Origin: Thermoguttaceae bacterium
GTDB lineage: Bacteria; Planctomycetota; Planctomycetia; Pirellulales; Thermoguttaceae
Assembly (NCBI GenBank): GCA_017407125.1
Contig: JAFQXE010000043.1
Location: forward strand, 1 to 64,000
DNA: 64,000 nucleotides
Direction of reading: 5' to 3'
Numbering within the stretch: the stretch's first letter is position 1; each line of letters begins with the position of its first letter. The notes below the pieces were generated by a model that had not been told where the DNA came from, searched no databases, and saw nothing but the letters and a program-made list of their open reading frames with translations. The position numbers and the translations under genes were made by a program. This document shows positions 43,971 to 51,730 of the stretch, piece after piece.

Positions 43971-44810
43971 ATGAAAAAGACTTTTGTAATTTCATGTCTG
44001 GCTTTGATTGCTCTGCTTTTCACAGGCTCAGACGCTTTTGCTAAAAAGAAAACCAGTGAAGAAGCCGCAGTTCGAGCGTGTATCGCGAAGAATCTTAAAG
44101 CAACTCTGGATGAAGATGTCGACGCTTATTTTCAAACCTTTAAACCTGCCACCGAACAGGAAAAGAAACAGACCGAAGCCGCTCTTAAAATTGTGTTTGA
44201 GAGATACGATCTCTCTGTTACGATCGATTCTTATAAACTGATTTCGATTGATGGCGACTCCGCTGTTGTTGAAATTAAAATGACAACCAAAAAGATTCGA
44301 GGACCAGAGTTTAAAGACAATCAAATTAAACAGAGGAACAACCTTAAGAAAATTGACGGTAAATGGTACATTGTCAGTTCCGAAATTCTCAGCGTTAATC
44401 TTCTCAACGAAGAAGAAACCGCTGATGAAAACAAAAAACTCGCTGTTGACCCAGATGAAGAAGCCGCGATTCGAGCGTGTGTCGAGAAAAATATCCAGGC
44501 AACTCAAGACGAAGACTTTGACGCTTTTTGGGAAACCTGTAAACCAACCAGCGCTCTGGTAAAGAAACAGACAGAAGCTGTTATGAAAATTTTGTTTAAG
44601 ACATACGACCTCTCATACAAACTTGATTCTTTTAAACTGACTTCTTATAATGGCGACAGCGCGACGGTTGAAATTGTGTTGACAACCAAAAAAATTCGCG
44701 GTCCCGAATTCAAAAACAATCAATCCAAATCTGAACACTATCTTAAGAAAATTGACGGTAAATGGTACATTGATAATTCAAAACCATTAAACGTCAAATA
44801 CCTTGATTAA
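43971..44810 (+). CDS. Secreted protein with two tandem NTF2-like domains
   Basis: This 279-residue protein has a signal peptide (TFVISCLALIALLFTGSDAF). Two near-identical units of about 120 residues follow (from about 28 and about 155). Each opens EEAAxRACxxKNxxAT-x-DEDxDA and ends KKIRGPEFKxNQxK, then KKIDGKWYI. That fold pattern suits a SnoaL/DUF4878-like NTF2 cone. The units align at the DNA level too, so the duplication is fairly recent. Its ligand is unknown. AAAGGAG lies 6 nt before ATG 43971. Confidence 0.72.
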   Translation: MKKTFVISCLALIALLFTGSDAFAKKKTSEEAAVRACIAKNLKATLDEDVDAYFQTFKPATEQEKKQTEAALKIVFERYDLSVTIDSYKLISIDGDSAVVEIKMTTKKIRGPEFKDNQIKQRNNLKKIDGKWYIVSSEILSVNLLNEEETADENKKLAVDPDEEAAIRACVEKNIQATQDEDFDAFWETCKPTSALVKKQTEAVMKILFKTYDLSYKLDSFKLTSYNGDSATVEIVLTTKKIRGPEFKNNQSKSEHYLKKIDGKWYIDNSKPLNVKYLD

Positions 44811-44878
44811 TCCGCCGATTTCGGTTAGAACAATCCAACCTGTAAAAACAGATAAGTTATTTCGATTTCAATATTTAC

Positions 44879-44914
44879 AAAAAAGCGAGAAGCGGTGTTT
44901 TTGCCGCTTCTCGC
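44879..44914 (-). terminator. Intrinsic terminator of rnpB
   Basis: GCGAGAAGCGG pairs with CCGCTTCTCGC around an 8-nt loop, followed on the minus strand by six U. It lies just past the rnpB 3' end. Confidence 0.85.
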
Positions 44915-44921
44915 ATATAGT

Positions 44922-45334
44922 CCGTGGAGAAAAATAAGCCGGGTTCTGTCAGTTTGAAGTCCTGTCTGAACGCAAGGTTCATCGCTTCAAACTGCAACGC
45001 TCATTTATCTACGCTTTCCGTTTCCGTAAGCTCTAGCGACCCACCCGAGAGAGGTTCCCGAAAATCGAGAACGCCGGTCGAGCCAACCTGTCTCTCTGTT
45101 TGGTCTTGCTTCCAGCGGGGCTTGCCTAGCCAGACCCGTTGCCGAGTCTGCGGTGCGCTCTTACCGCGCCGTTTCACCCTTACCCGCCGACAAAAATCGA
45201 CAGGCGGTTTGCTTTCTGTTGCGCTTTCCCTCGTCTTACGACGGGCGGACGTTATCCGCCGCTGCGCTCTGTGAAGCCCGGACTTTCCTCCCGCGCGACA
45301 TGCGCCGCGCCGACGAGCGTCTATTTCTCCGTGG
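44922..45334 (-). ncRNA. rnpB: RNase P RNA, bacterial type A-like
   Basis: The minus strand reads GGGAGGAAAGTCCGGGCTTC near the 5' end (about 45274-45293), the near-universal start of the P RNA core. It ends with ACAGAACCCGGCTTA (about 44934-44948), the matching 3' core. The extreme ends (CCACGGAGAAATAG and TATTTTTCTCC) can pair as helix P1. Length, about 413 nt, suits a bacterial P RNA. Ends are set by P1 and are uncertain by a few nt. Several open frames overlap this gene and are spurious. Confidence 0.93.
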
Positions 45335-45385
45335 AAATAAAAAAATAAGCTCCAAGCTAAAGGCTAACAGCTGGGAGCTAAAAAA

Positions 45386-45459
45386 TGGCGGGGGCAGGAT
45401 TCGAACCTGCGGCCTCGAGGTTATGAGCCTCGCGAGCTACCGGGCTGCTCCACCCCGCG
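45386..45459 (-). tRNA. Initiator tRNA-fMet (anticodon CAT)
   Basis: The 74-nt cloverleaf begins CGCGGGGTGGAGCAGCCCGG, and the anticodon loop CTCATAA sits in stem CGAGG/CCTCG. The T arm is GCAGG-TTCGAAT-CCTGC. The start closely matches E. coli tRNA-fMet. Position 1 (C) faces C72 rather than pairing, the initiator hallmark. Only two of the usual three G-C pairs at the base of the anticodon stem are present. CCA is not encoded. It lies 51 nt before rnpB on the same strand. Confidence 0.93.
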
Positions 45460-45463
45460 ATAA

Positions 45464-45528
45464 AGGGAATAAACAATTCGCAATTCGGAATGCGTAATTC
45501 GCAGTTACGCAAGCGACTCGCTAATTGA
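45464..45528. repeat. AATTCGC heptads with an ACGCAAGCG core
   Basis: Units related to AATTCGC/AATTCGG/AATGCGT flank a TTACGCAAGCGA core at about 45504-45513. The same core lies inside other heptad elements at 57041 and 58777. Confidence 0.55.
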
Positions 45529-45605
45529 TGGAAATATTCTAACTCATTTTTTTAAAAATGCAATAGGGGGCAGAAAAATTTTTCCAAAATATTTCGTCTG
45601 AATAC

Positions 45606-45634
45606 TTGACAACGACCCCGGTTTAGGTTATGCT
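45606..45634 (+). promoter_or_regulatory. Sigma-70-type promoter
   Basis: TTGACA at 45606-45611 and TATGCT at 45629-45634 have a 17-nt spacer. It points toward the alpha/beta-hydrolase-like gene 120 nt downstream. A heptad-repeat hairpin then occupies the leader. Confidence 0.55.
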
Positions 45635-45647
45635 ATATATTATAGTT

Positions 45648-45731
45648 GCGAGAAACGAGTAGCGAGTGGCGAGAAACGCAAAGCGCTTCACATTTTTTTC
45701 TCGCAACTCGCAACTCGCAACTCGCAACTCA
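45648..45731. repeat. CTCGCAA heptad inverted-arm element
   Basis: The left arm reads GCGAGAAACGAGTAGCGAGT. The right arm has four exact CTCGCAA units (45700-45727) plus CTC, and the two can pair. The right arm and its lead-in also occur inside the helicase gene at 62530-62582. Confidence 0.8.
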
Positions 45732-45757
45732 GTACACTACACACCTTAAACAATCCC

Positions 45758-46666
45758 ATGAAACATCGCACACTATTATTACTCGCAACAGCCTTTGCGC
45801 TCGTTGTCGGACTTGAATCCGCTTATGCTCAGCTATCCCCCGTAACGCTCAAAGGCGAAGATTTTATTACCAGCGACGGCGTTCAGCTGATCGGCACGTA
45901 CTATCCGTCCTCCGTCGGAAAAGAAGCGGTTCCAGTCATGATCATTCAAGATCTTGACGAAGACCGCAAAACGCTTCACTCCTTGGCGTTGTCGCTTCAG
46001 GAACAGGGTTGCGCCGTAATTACAATGGATCTTCGCGGTCAGGGCGACAGCAATAAGATAATTAAAAAAATTCCAGGGAAAAACGACGTCATTGAAAAAC
46101 AGATGGGAAAAATCATTTTGAACAAAGACGTTCTTCGACGAATGGTCGAAATTGACATCGAAACGTTCAAGCGGTTCCTCAACAGACAAAACAACGACGG
46201 AAAACTCAACGTAAGAAAACTGTGTCTGGTCGGCGTTGGAGGTTCCGGCAGCGCGCTGGCGACAGCTTACGCCAATTTGGATTGCTCTTGGGCGTCTCAG
46301 GGACAAGGAGCGGATGTTCGCGCTCTGGCTCTGGTTTCTCCCCGTCTGAAATCCGGGCTGGCGTCTCTTTCCTCTCCGTTGCCTAAAAACCTGAAAGATC
46401 TTTGCGTTTACATGTGGTACGGCGAAGAAGATCTGAAAGTTGCCAAAGAAGGCGAGGCGATTGCAAGGATGTTCAAACTCCAGCGACCGGGAGACGACAA
46501 AAAAGAAGTCCTCGATAGATTGTTTTACGAAGTCAAAGTCAAAACACGTCTTCAGGGTCTTAAGCTCATCACGGCAGAAAACAGCGTCGTCGAACGACAC
46601 CTGATAAAATTCATCGAAATCAAACTGCAAAAGAAAGATTTCCCCACCTGGAGCATGAAGGAGTAA
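45758..46666 (+). CDS. Secreted alpha/beta-hydrolase-like protein
   Basis: This 302-residue protein has a signal peptide (LLLLATAFALVVGLESAYAQ). An alpha/beta-hydrolase pattern follows, with strand IIQDLDED, then MDLRGQGDSNK and LCLVGVGGSGSALATAYA. The nucleophile-elbow region does not read as a clean GxSxG (GVGGSGS), so the catalytic Ser is uncertain and the enzyme may be inactive or atypical. An acidic residue in WYGEEDLKV and a His near VERHLIKFIE could complete a triad. The start follows a heptad-repeat hairpin and a likely promoter. Confidence 0.65.
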   Translation: MKHRTLLLLATAFALVVGLESAYAQLSPVTLKGEDFITSDGVQLIGTYYPSSVGKEAVPVMIIQDLDEDRKTLHSLALSLQEQGCAVITMDLRGQGDSNKIIKKIPGKNDVIEKQMGKIILNKDVLRRMVEIDIETFKRFLNRQNNDGKLNVRKLCLVGVGGSGSALATAYANLDCSWASQGQGADVRALALVSPRLKSGLASLSSPLPKNLKDLCVYMWYGEEDLKVAKEGEAIARMFKLQRPGDDKKEVLDRLFYEVKVKTRLQGLKLITAENSVVERHLIKFIEIKLQKKDFPTWSMKE

Positions 46667-46668
46667 GA

Positions 46669-46764
46669 GAAGGCTGTAGGGAGTAGGGAATAGGGAGCAG
46701 TATTTAATTCGCCGAAGGCGAAGTACTATTCCCCATTCCCTATTCCCCATTCCCTTCAAACGCC
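46669..46764. repeat. GGGAATA heptad inverted-arm element with TTCGCCGAAGGCGAA core
   Basis: The left arm carries GGGAGTAGGGAATAGGGAG. The core hairpin is at about 46709-46723. The right arm carries CCCCATTCCCTATTCCCCAT. The arms are complementary. The layout matches 57178-57300, while arm sequences differ elsewhere. Confidence 0.8.
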
Positions 46765-48459
46765 ATGACACTCAAACCTTCAATCTTCGTTCTGTCGTTC
46801 CTTTTCCTGTCCGCGCTGACCTGTTCCCTGTTCGCGGATTCAGCAAAAGCTCCAGACGCCGCCGAAATCTCCCGGCTAATCGCTCAGTTGGGAGACGACG
46901 ACTGTATGATTCGCAACAGCGCTCAGGAAGTTCTGACATCATACGGCGGCGTTATCAAATCAGAACTGGAAAAAGCCCTTGAAAACGCCGAAGATCCGGA
47001 AATTTATCAACGGCTTCAGTTTATTATCAAAACCATCCCTCTTGTATGGGACGAGCCGGGAGATGAACCGGAACTGACAGAATTCATCCATGATTATCGC
47101 CGCGCCAACGCTCTTTCCAAAATGGTTGCGATGGAAGGTCTGCGGCGGCTGCCGATGAACATTCAGATTAAAGTCCTGGACAGGATCTTCCGAAAAGAGC
47201 AAAACAGCGGTTCCGCTCTCTTTGCCGCCATGGCGTTTTGGTATTGGCGTCCAGAGGCGGACAGCCCTCAGTACGTTCAAATAACCCGGTTTGTCAACGA
47301 CTCCTGGCAAGATTCCAAAATCTTGGCGCTTAAAAATCTCTATTACCTTGTCAATTACAAACAAGTCAGAGCGGAAGCGACCATCTGGTTTGACAATCAG
47401 CTTCAAAATATGTCGGACCTTAACCGGTCGTCGTCAAAGTCGATGGAACAGATTCCCGAATACATTGGAGCCGTTCTGGTAGAATTTGCGCGTCGGGAAG
47501 CAGAATCGCTCCTGACGGACGAAGAACTTGGCAGCGAGAAAAGAATCAAATTCACCGATCCGCGATTCGGCTATTCGTCAATTACTATTGTCAACGGCGC
47601 CGTTCAGCCTCAGCTTAACCTTCGAAGTCAGATCCTTGTCGCGTTGTCGAATTCCAACTCTTCAGACGCTCAAAACCTGGCAACAGCTTCGGCAATCCCG
47701 CTGCTCGGTCCAATTTATCTGTTTCATCGAGGATTATCAAAAGACGCTGAAACCTGGCTGAAGTGGGAATTATCCGAAGTCAAAAATGCGACGGTTCTGC
47801 TGAACAGATCAATTGCGGAAATGCTTCATGATTACAATCTTGATAAGGCCGCTGCAGACTTTTTGGAATCCACAACAACCGACGACAACTCAACAAATAA
47901 ACAGATTCGGATTCTGTCCACGGAAGATAAAGGACGCTATGAGTATTTTCGCGCCTGTCAGGCAAAACAGGAAAACAAACCTGATAAGCAATGGGAGTTT
48001 CTCCAGGAAGCTTTAAAAGCGGATAAAGAAGAATTAGACTCCCTGATTATGCAATGGGAACTTTGTCAACTCCCTGCCGAAGAAAACAAAATTGCCGCTA
48101 TTACAGACGAGGTTCGAAAACAGGTTGACGAAAGCATTGAAAAACTGCTTTCCGAACTGAACGAAGAAATTATCAACAGCGGTTCGGATTCGTCTACTAT
48201 GCTAAATAAATACGCCTGGCTGGCAGTCAAAACCAATCGGCATTTGGATAACGCGCTGAAATACTCTCAGGAAGCGGTTGAGAACAATCCTTTGTCCTCC
48301 GCCTGCACCGACACTCTGGCGCACTGTTACGCCGCTAACGGCGACCTTGACAAAGCGATTGAGTTCCAACTCAAAGCCGTCAAGCAGGAGCCAACGTCCC
48401 AGGTATTGTATAATAATTTGTTGCATTTCAAGGAACTTAAGGAAAAAGAGAAAGAGTAG
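46765..48459 (+). CDS. Secreted repeat protein with HEAT-like and TPR-like segments
   Basis: This 564-residue protein begins with a signal peptide (FVLSFLFLSALTCSLFADS). The first part is helical and resembles HEAT repeats (LIAQLGDDDCMIRNSAQEVL). The last 120 residues look like TPR units (KYAWLAVKTNRHLDNALKYS, then AHCYAANGDLDKAIEFQLKA). No enzyme motif was seen. Planctomycetes encode many exported repeat scaffolds, and interaction with other exported proteins is inferred. Confidence 0.65.
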   Translation: MTLKPSIFVLSFLFLSALTCSLFADSAKAPDAAEISRLIAQLGDDDCMIRNSAQEVLTSYGGVIKSELEKALENAEDPEIYQRLQFIIKTIPLVWDEPGDEPELTEFIHDYRRANALSKMVAMEGLRRLPMNIQIKVLDRIFRKEQNSGSALFAAMAFWYWRPEADSPQYVQITRFVNDSWQDSKILALKNLYYLVNYKQVRAEATIWFDNQLQNMSDLNRSSSKSMEQIPEYIGAVLVEFARREAESLLTDEELGSEKRIKFTDPRFGYSSITIVNGAVQPQLNLRSQILVALSNSNSSDAQNLATASAIPLLGPIYLFHRGLSKDAETWLKWELSEVKNATVLLNRSIAEMLHDYNLDKAAADFLESTTTDDNSTNKQIRILSTEDKGRYEYFRACQAKQENKPDKQWEFLQEALKADKEELDSLIMQWELCQLPAEENKIAAITDEVRKQVDESIEKLLSELNEEIINSGSDSSTMLNKYAWLAVKTNRHLDNALKYSQEAVENNPLSSACTDTLAHCYAANGDLDKAIEFQLKAVKQEPTSQVLYNNLLHFKELKEKEKE

Positions 48460-48517
48460 CTGGCGGCCAGAAGCCAGAAGCTAAACACTCCTCGTTCACA
48501 ACTTACTCATCACAATC

Positions 48518-49561
48518 ATGAACCACCGTAACTCACTTCAATTTCGTTTCGCCTTTACCCTGGTAGAACTGCTGGTTGTTATTACAATTATCAGCATTTT
48601 GATGGCTTTGCTGCTTCCTGCAGTCAACGCCGCTCGAGAAACCGCTCGTCAGCTTCAATGCCAAAACAACCTCAACCAGATTGGCAAAGCCTGTCAAAAC
48701 CACATCACCTCTAAAGGGACCTTGCCCTCAGGCGGCAAGTACAATTACATTGGTCAAGCTGAGCTGGACGACGACGGGGGAAAAGGTACAACCGAAAAGC
48801 AGGTGGGCGGCTGGATTTTCAATATCCTGCCCTTTATTGAACAGGACGCCTTGTTTGAAATGACCAGGCAAGGCGACGCCGCACGCGAACGCGCGGCCGC
48901 AACGCCCGTCAAACTGTTTTACTGTCCATCTCGCCGAACGGCGCAGGGATATCCAATGACCGCGTCAAAGCCGGCTAACATGTCCAGTACATTATCCCTG
49001 TACGGGAAAACGGACTACGCCGCCAACGGGGGAAACTCTAAAAACCTTTTTGCTGGCGCTGAATCGGCAACAGTCAATTCGAACGAACAGCTTTCCGGAA
49101 TCGTTCGACCGATGAAACCCGTCTCTGACAAAGAGATTCGCGATGGAAGCGCTCACACAATTCTGGCAGGAGAAAAATATCTCCCGCCGGAGCAGTATGA
49201 AACCGGTTCAAACAAGGGCGACGACTCTGTCTGGCTGGTTGGCTGGGATACTGAATCCATCCGATTTGCCCCATATTTTAACGGTCAGACCGGAAAGCCG
49301 GAACTGTACACTGGCTGGGAAACAAAGAAACCTACCTGTGACGAATCCCAAAACCGGGATCGATTTCCAAGACCGGACACGCGCGGCGAAGGAATCAACG
49401 ACAACGTCATTAATTTTGGAGCGGCTCACACAACGTTCCTTCAAGTCGTTATGGTTGACGCCTCCGTCAAACAAATCAAATACGCAATCAATCCGAAAGT
49501 ATTTGGATGTCTGTGCAACCGCGCTGACGACGTCGGAATTGACCCGATGGACCTGGACTAG
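48518..49561 (+). CDS. DUF1559 prepilin-like protein
   Basis: This 347-residue protein has a type IV pilin/pseudopilin leader and N-terminal helix (FAFTLVELLVVITIISILMA, where E after FTLV is the Glu5 position). The DUF1559 region follows (RETARQLQCQNNLNQIGKAC, then FYCPSRR, and GAAHTTFLQVVMVDASVKQI). This family is strongly expanded in Planctomycetota and is the best lineage marker in the window. It is probably exported through a type II/IV pilin-like pathway; function is unknown. It follows a short AGCTGGCGGCCAGAAGCC repeat (48460-48485). Confidence 0.9.
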   Translation: MNHRNSLQFRFAFTLVELLVVITIISILMALLLPAVNAARETARQLQCQNNLNQIGKACQNHITSKGTLPSGGKYNYIGQAELDDDGGKGTTEKQVGGWIFNILPFIEQDALFEMTRQGDAARERAAATPVKLFYCPSRRTAQGYPMTASKPANMSSTLSLYGKTDYAANGGNSKNLFAGAESATVNSNEQLSGIVRPMKPVSDKEIRDGSAHTILAGEKYLPPEQYETGSNKGDDSVWLVGWDTESIRFAPYFNGQTGKPELYTGWETKKPTCDESQNRDRFPRPDTRGEGINDNVINFGAAHTTFLQVVMVDASVKQIKYAINPKVFGCLCNRADDVGIDPMDLD

Positions 49562-49613
49562 TTAGTTAGGAATTAGGAGTGAGGAGTGAGGAGTTAAATC
49601 CTCACTCCTTAAT
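49562..49613. repeat. GTGAGGA heptad element
   Basis: TTAGGAATTAGGAGTGAGGA, then GTGAGGAG, is followed by the inverted arm CTCACTCCTTAATT, with a short TTAAAT loop. Same class as 23497-23578. Confidence 0.6.
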
Positions 49614-49631
49614 TTTTATCAAATACACATT

Positions 49632-51641
49632 ATGCAAGAGTCTTTCCGCATTCATCTTCCATTTCCAATCGTTCACGTTCTCGTCGTCCTGCTGACGGCG
49701 GCGTTTTCGTGCGCCGCTCTAGCGGATTCTCCTGATAACGAACCGAAGCCGTCCTGGCTCGGTCCGATGTCAATGAGTTTTCTCGACGACGACACGCTCT
49801 TGATTATGCAGCAAGACGCCCGACGATTGGACTGGTTTTCTCTTACGGAAAAGAAAGTTCTCGATTCTGTTACATTGCCGGACGAGCCCCATTTTATGCT
49901 CGTCGATTCAAAGAACCCGTCCACTGCTTTTGTCTCTGCAGGGAGGGTTAATGGCGCGGTTTACGAGATTGACCTGAATTCCAAAAAAATCGTCCGGACA
50001 TGGGGCGGGATTCATTCCCCCTGGGCGCTTGCAAAGACGGCGCAAAAACTCTACGTGGGACGTCGGTTCCATAACGACGTTTTGATAATTGATCTCAATT
50101 CCGGGAACGTGGAAGAAAAGACCATTCCCGTTGTTCGCGAGCCGACCACGATGGTTCTCTCGCCAGACGAAAAGACGCTTTACGTCGGCAACGCCTTAAC
50201 CGCAGGACCGGCTAACAGCGTCAACGTAGCGACCAGCATTTCTCAGATTTCGCTTGTAGACAAGCGCGAAGCCGCGCGGGCGAGTGGACGAGGTTATGCC
50301 TCCGAACAAGCCGGGTTCGAAGATACCCACGTCCAATCAGGAACCGACCTTGTCGGGTCCGTCAAAGAGATTCCGCTCGTCGACGGCTCAAACGTCATTC
50401 GCGGCATGGCGATTTCCCAAGACGGTCAATGGCTGCTGGCGGTTCATAATTTGTCGTCGCACAGAACAATTACCACTCAGCTGGCGGGCGGCTGGACGAG
50501 TCAAAATGGTTTGACGATTTACAACGTAACAACCGGCGGGGCGGCGGCGACGTACCTGATCGACGACTCCTATTTAGGCGCGCCAAATCCGTGGTCTGTC
50601 CAGTTCTCTCCCGACGGGAAGTTGCTGGCGATTACCGTTGCCGGAGGACGGGAGATTCAGTTCTTTTCCGTCGAGGCGCTGTTCAAACAGGTCAACCGCG
50701 ACACGCGCAACATGTCGCTTCTTCTGCCGATTTATTACGACGTTGGATCGTTTTTCAACTCAGCAAAAAGAATTCGCGTTCCAGAGCTTGTCGGACCTCG
50801 GGCGCTGGCGATGAACGACAAGTACACCGTCGCCGCCGGATACTTTTCAGACAATCTTGCCGTCTTTGACCGCGTCAACACCCCAGCTGACGATGGCGAT
50901 TACAAGTTCCCCGCCAAACAATTTACCAGCTTTCAGCCGCGCATCGTTCCGCTGGGTCCTGCGCCCGTCCTCAATGCAGTTCGACGGGGAGAGATACTCT
51001 TTCACGACGGCGAGGCGTCTTCGGAATCGTGGCATTCCTGCGCGACGTGTCACCCGGACGCCCGCGTTGACGGCATGAACTGGGATCTGCTCAACGACGG
51101 GACTGGGAATCATAAAAGCACCAAGTCCATGGTCTTGGCGCACAAGACGCCGCCGTGCATGGCTCTGGGCGTTCGCGCCAACGCAGAAGCCGCCGTCGCT
51201 GCGGGCTTCGTTCACATTCACTTTATGCCCCGCCAGCAGTCGGACTACAACGACGTCGACGAGTACCTCAAAGCTCTCGTTCCCGTTCCCGGTCCCGCAA
51301 TCCAGCCTGACGGAACGCTGTCGGAATCCGCAAAACGCGGGAAGCGTCTTTTCCACAGCCCCAAGACCGGCTGCGCGTCCTGTCACAGCGGACCGTACTT
51401 GACTGATTTAAAAATGCACGACGTTGGGACGGAAGCCCACAACGATTTCGGCGAGTCCGAGTTCGACACGCCGTCTTTGATTGAGGTTCACCGAACTGGT
51501 CCGTACCTCCACGACGGACGTTACACGACGTTGGAAGACCTGCTTTTCAAAGGACTTCACGGCGACTTAAAAGGAGAACGGCTCAACCAGCTCACCGACC
51601 AGGAAAAAGCCGACTTGATAAATTATCTTCTGTCGCTGTAA
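49632..51641 (+). CDS. Secreted diheme cytochrome c with N-terminal beta-propeller
   Basis: This 669-residue protein has a signal region (VHVLVVLLTAAFSCAALADS). Repeated propeller blades follow (TMVLSPDEKTLYVGNALTAG, then SVQFSPDGKLLAITVAGG). Two heme-binding CxxCH motifs are near residues 470 (CATCH) and 580 (CASCH). The second module reads TGCASCHSGPYLTDLKMHDV, with LHDGRYTTLEDLL following as in MauG-like peroxidases. It probably transfers electrons in the periplasm, with the propeller binding another protein. Planctomycete genomes carry many such propeller/cytochrome fusions. No partner oxidase is visible. Confidence 0.85.
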   Translation: MQESFRIHLPFPIVHVLVVLLTAAFSCAALADSPDNEPKPSWLGPMSMSFLDDDTLLIMQQDARRLDWFSLTEKKVLDSVTLPDEPHFMLVDSKNPSTAFVSAGRVNGAVYEIDLNSKKIVRTWGGIHSPWALAKTAQKLYVGRRFHNDVLIIDLNSGNVEEKTIPVVREPTTMVLSPDEKTLYVGNALTAGPANSVNVATSISQISLVDKREAARASGRGYASEQAGFEDTHVQSGTDLVGSVKEIPLVDGSNVIRGMAISQDGQWLLAVHNLSSHRTITTQLAGGWTSQNGLTIYNVTTGGAAATYLIDDSYLGAPNPWSVQFSPDGKLLAITVAGGREIQFFSVEALFKQVNRDTRNMSLLLPIYYDVGSFFNSAKRIRVPELVGPRALAMNDKYTVAAGYFSDNLAVFDRVNTPADDGDYKFPAKQFTSFQPRIVPLGPAPVLNAVRRGEILFHDGEASSESWHSCATCHPDARVDGMNWDLLNDGTGNHKSTKSMVLAHKTPPCMALGVRANAEAAVAAGFVHIHFMPRQQSDYNDVDEYLKALVPVPGPAIQPDGTLSESAKRGKRLFHSPKTGCASCHSGPYLTDLKMHDVGTEAHNDFGESEFDTPSLIEVHRTGPYLHDGRYTTLEDLLFKGLHGDLKGERLNQLTDQEKADLINYLLSL

Positions 51642-51730
51642 GATTATACAATAGACAAAGGCGAGCCACGGGTGTAAACCCGTGGGCATGAGCAAGGCGA
51701 ACCTATTTACAACAATAAACTCAAGTTTCC

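Noticed and set aside
44924..45497. Several frames over 44924-45497
   Set aside because: They cover rnpB and tRNA-fMet.
45700..45731. CRISPR array (from short tandem repeats)
   Set aside because: Seven-nt units without spacers; no Cas genes. They belong to the heptad-repeat class.
45833..46771. 312-codon frame antisense to the hydrolase-like gene
   Set aside because: No domain; the plus-strand gene has a signal peptide and fold pattern.
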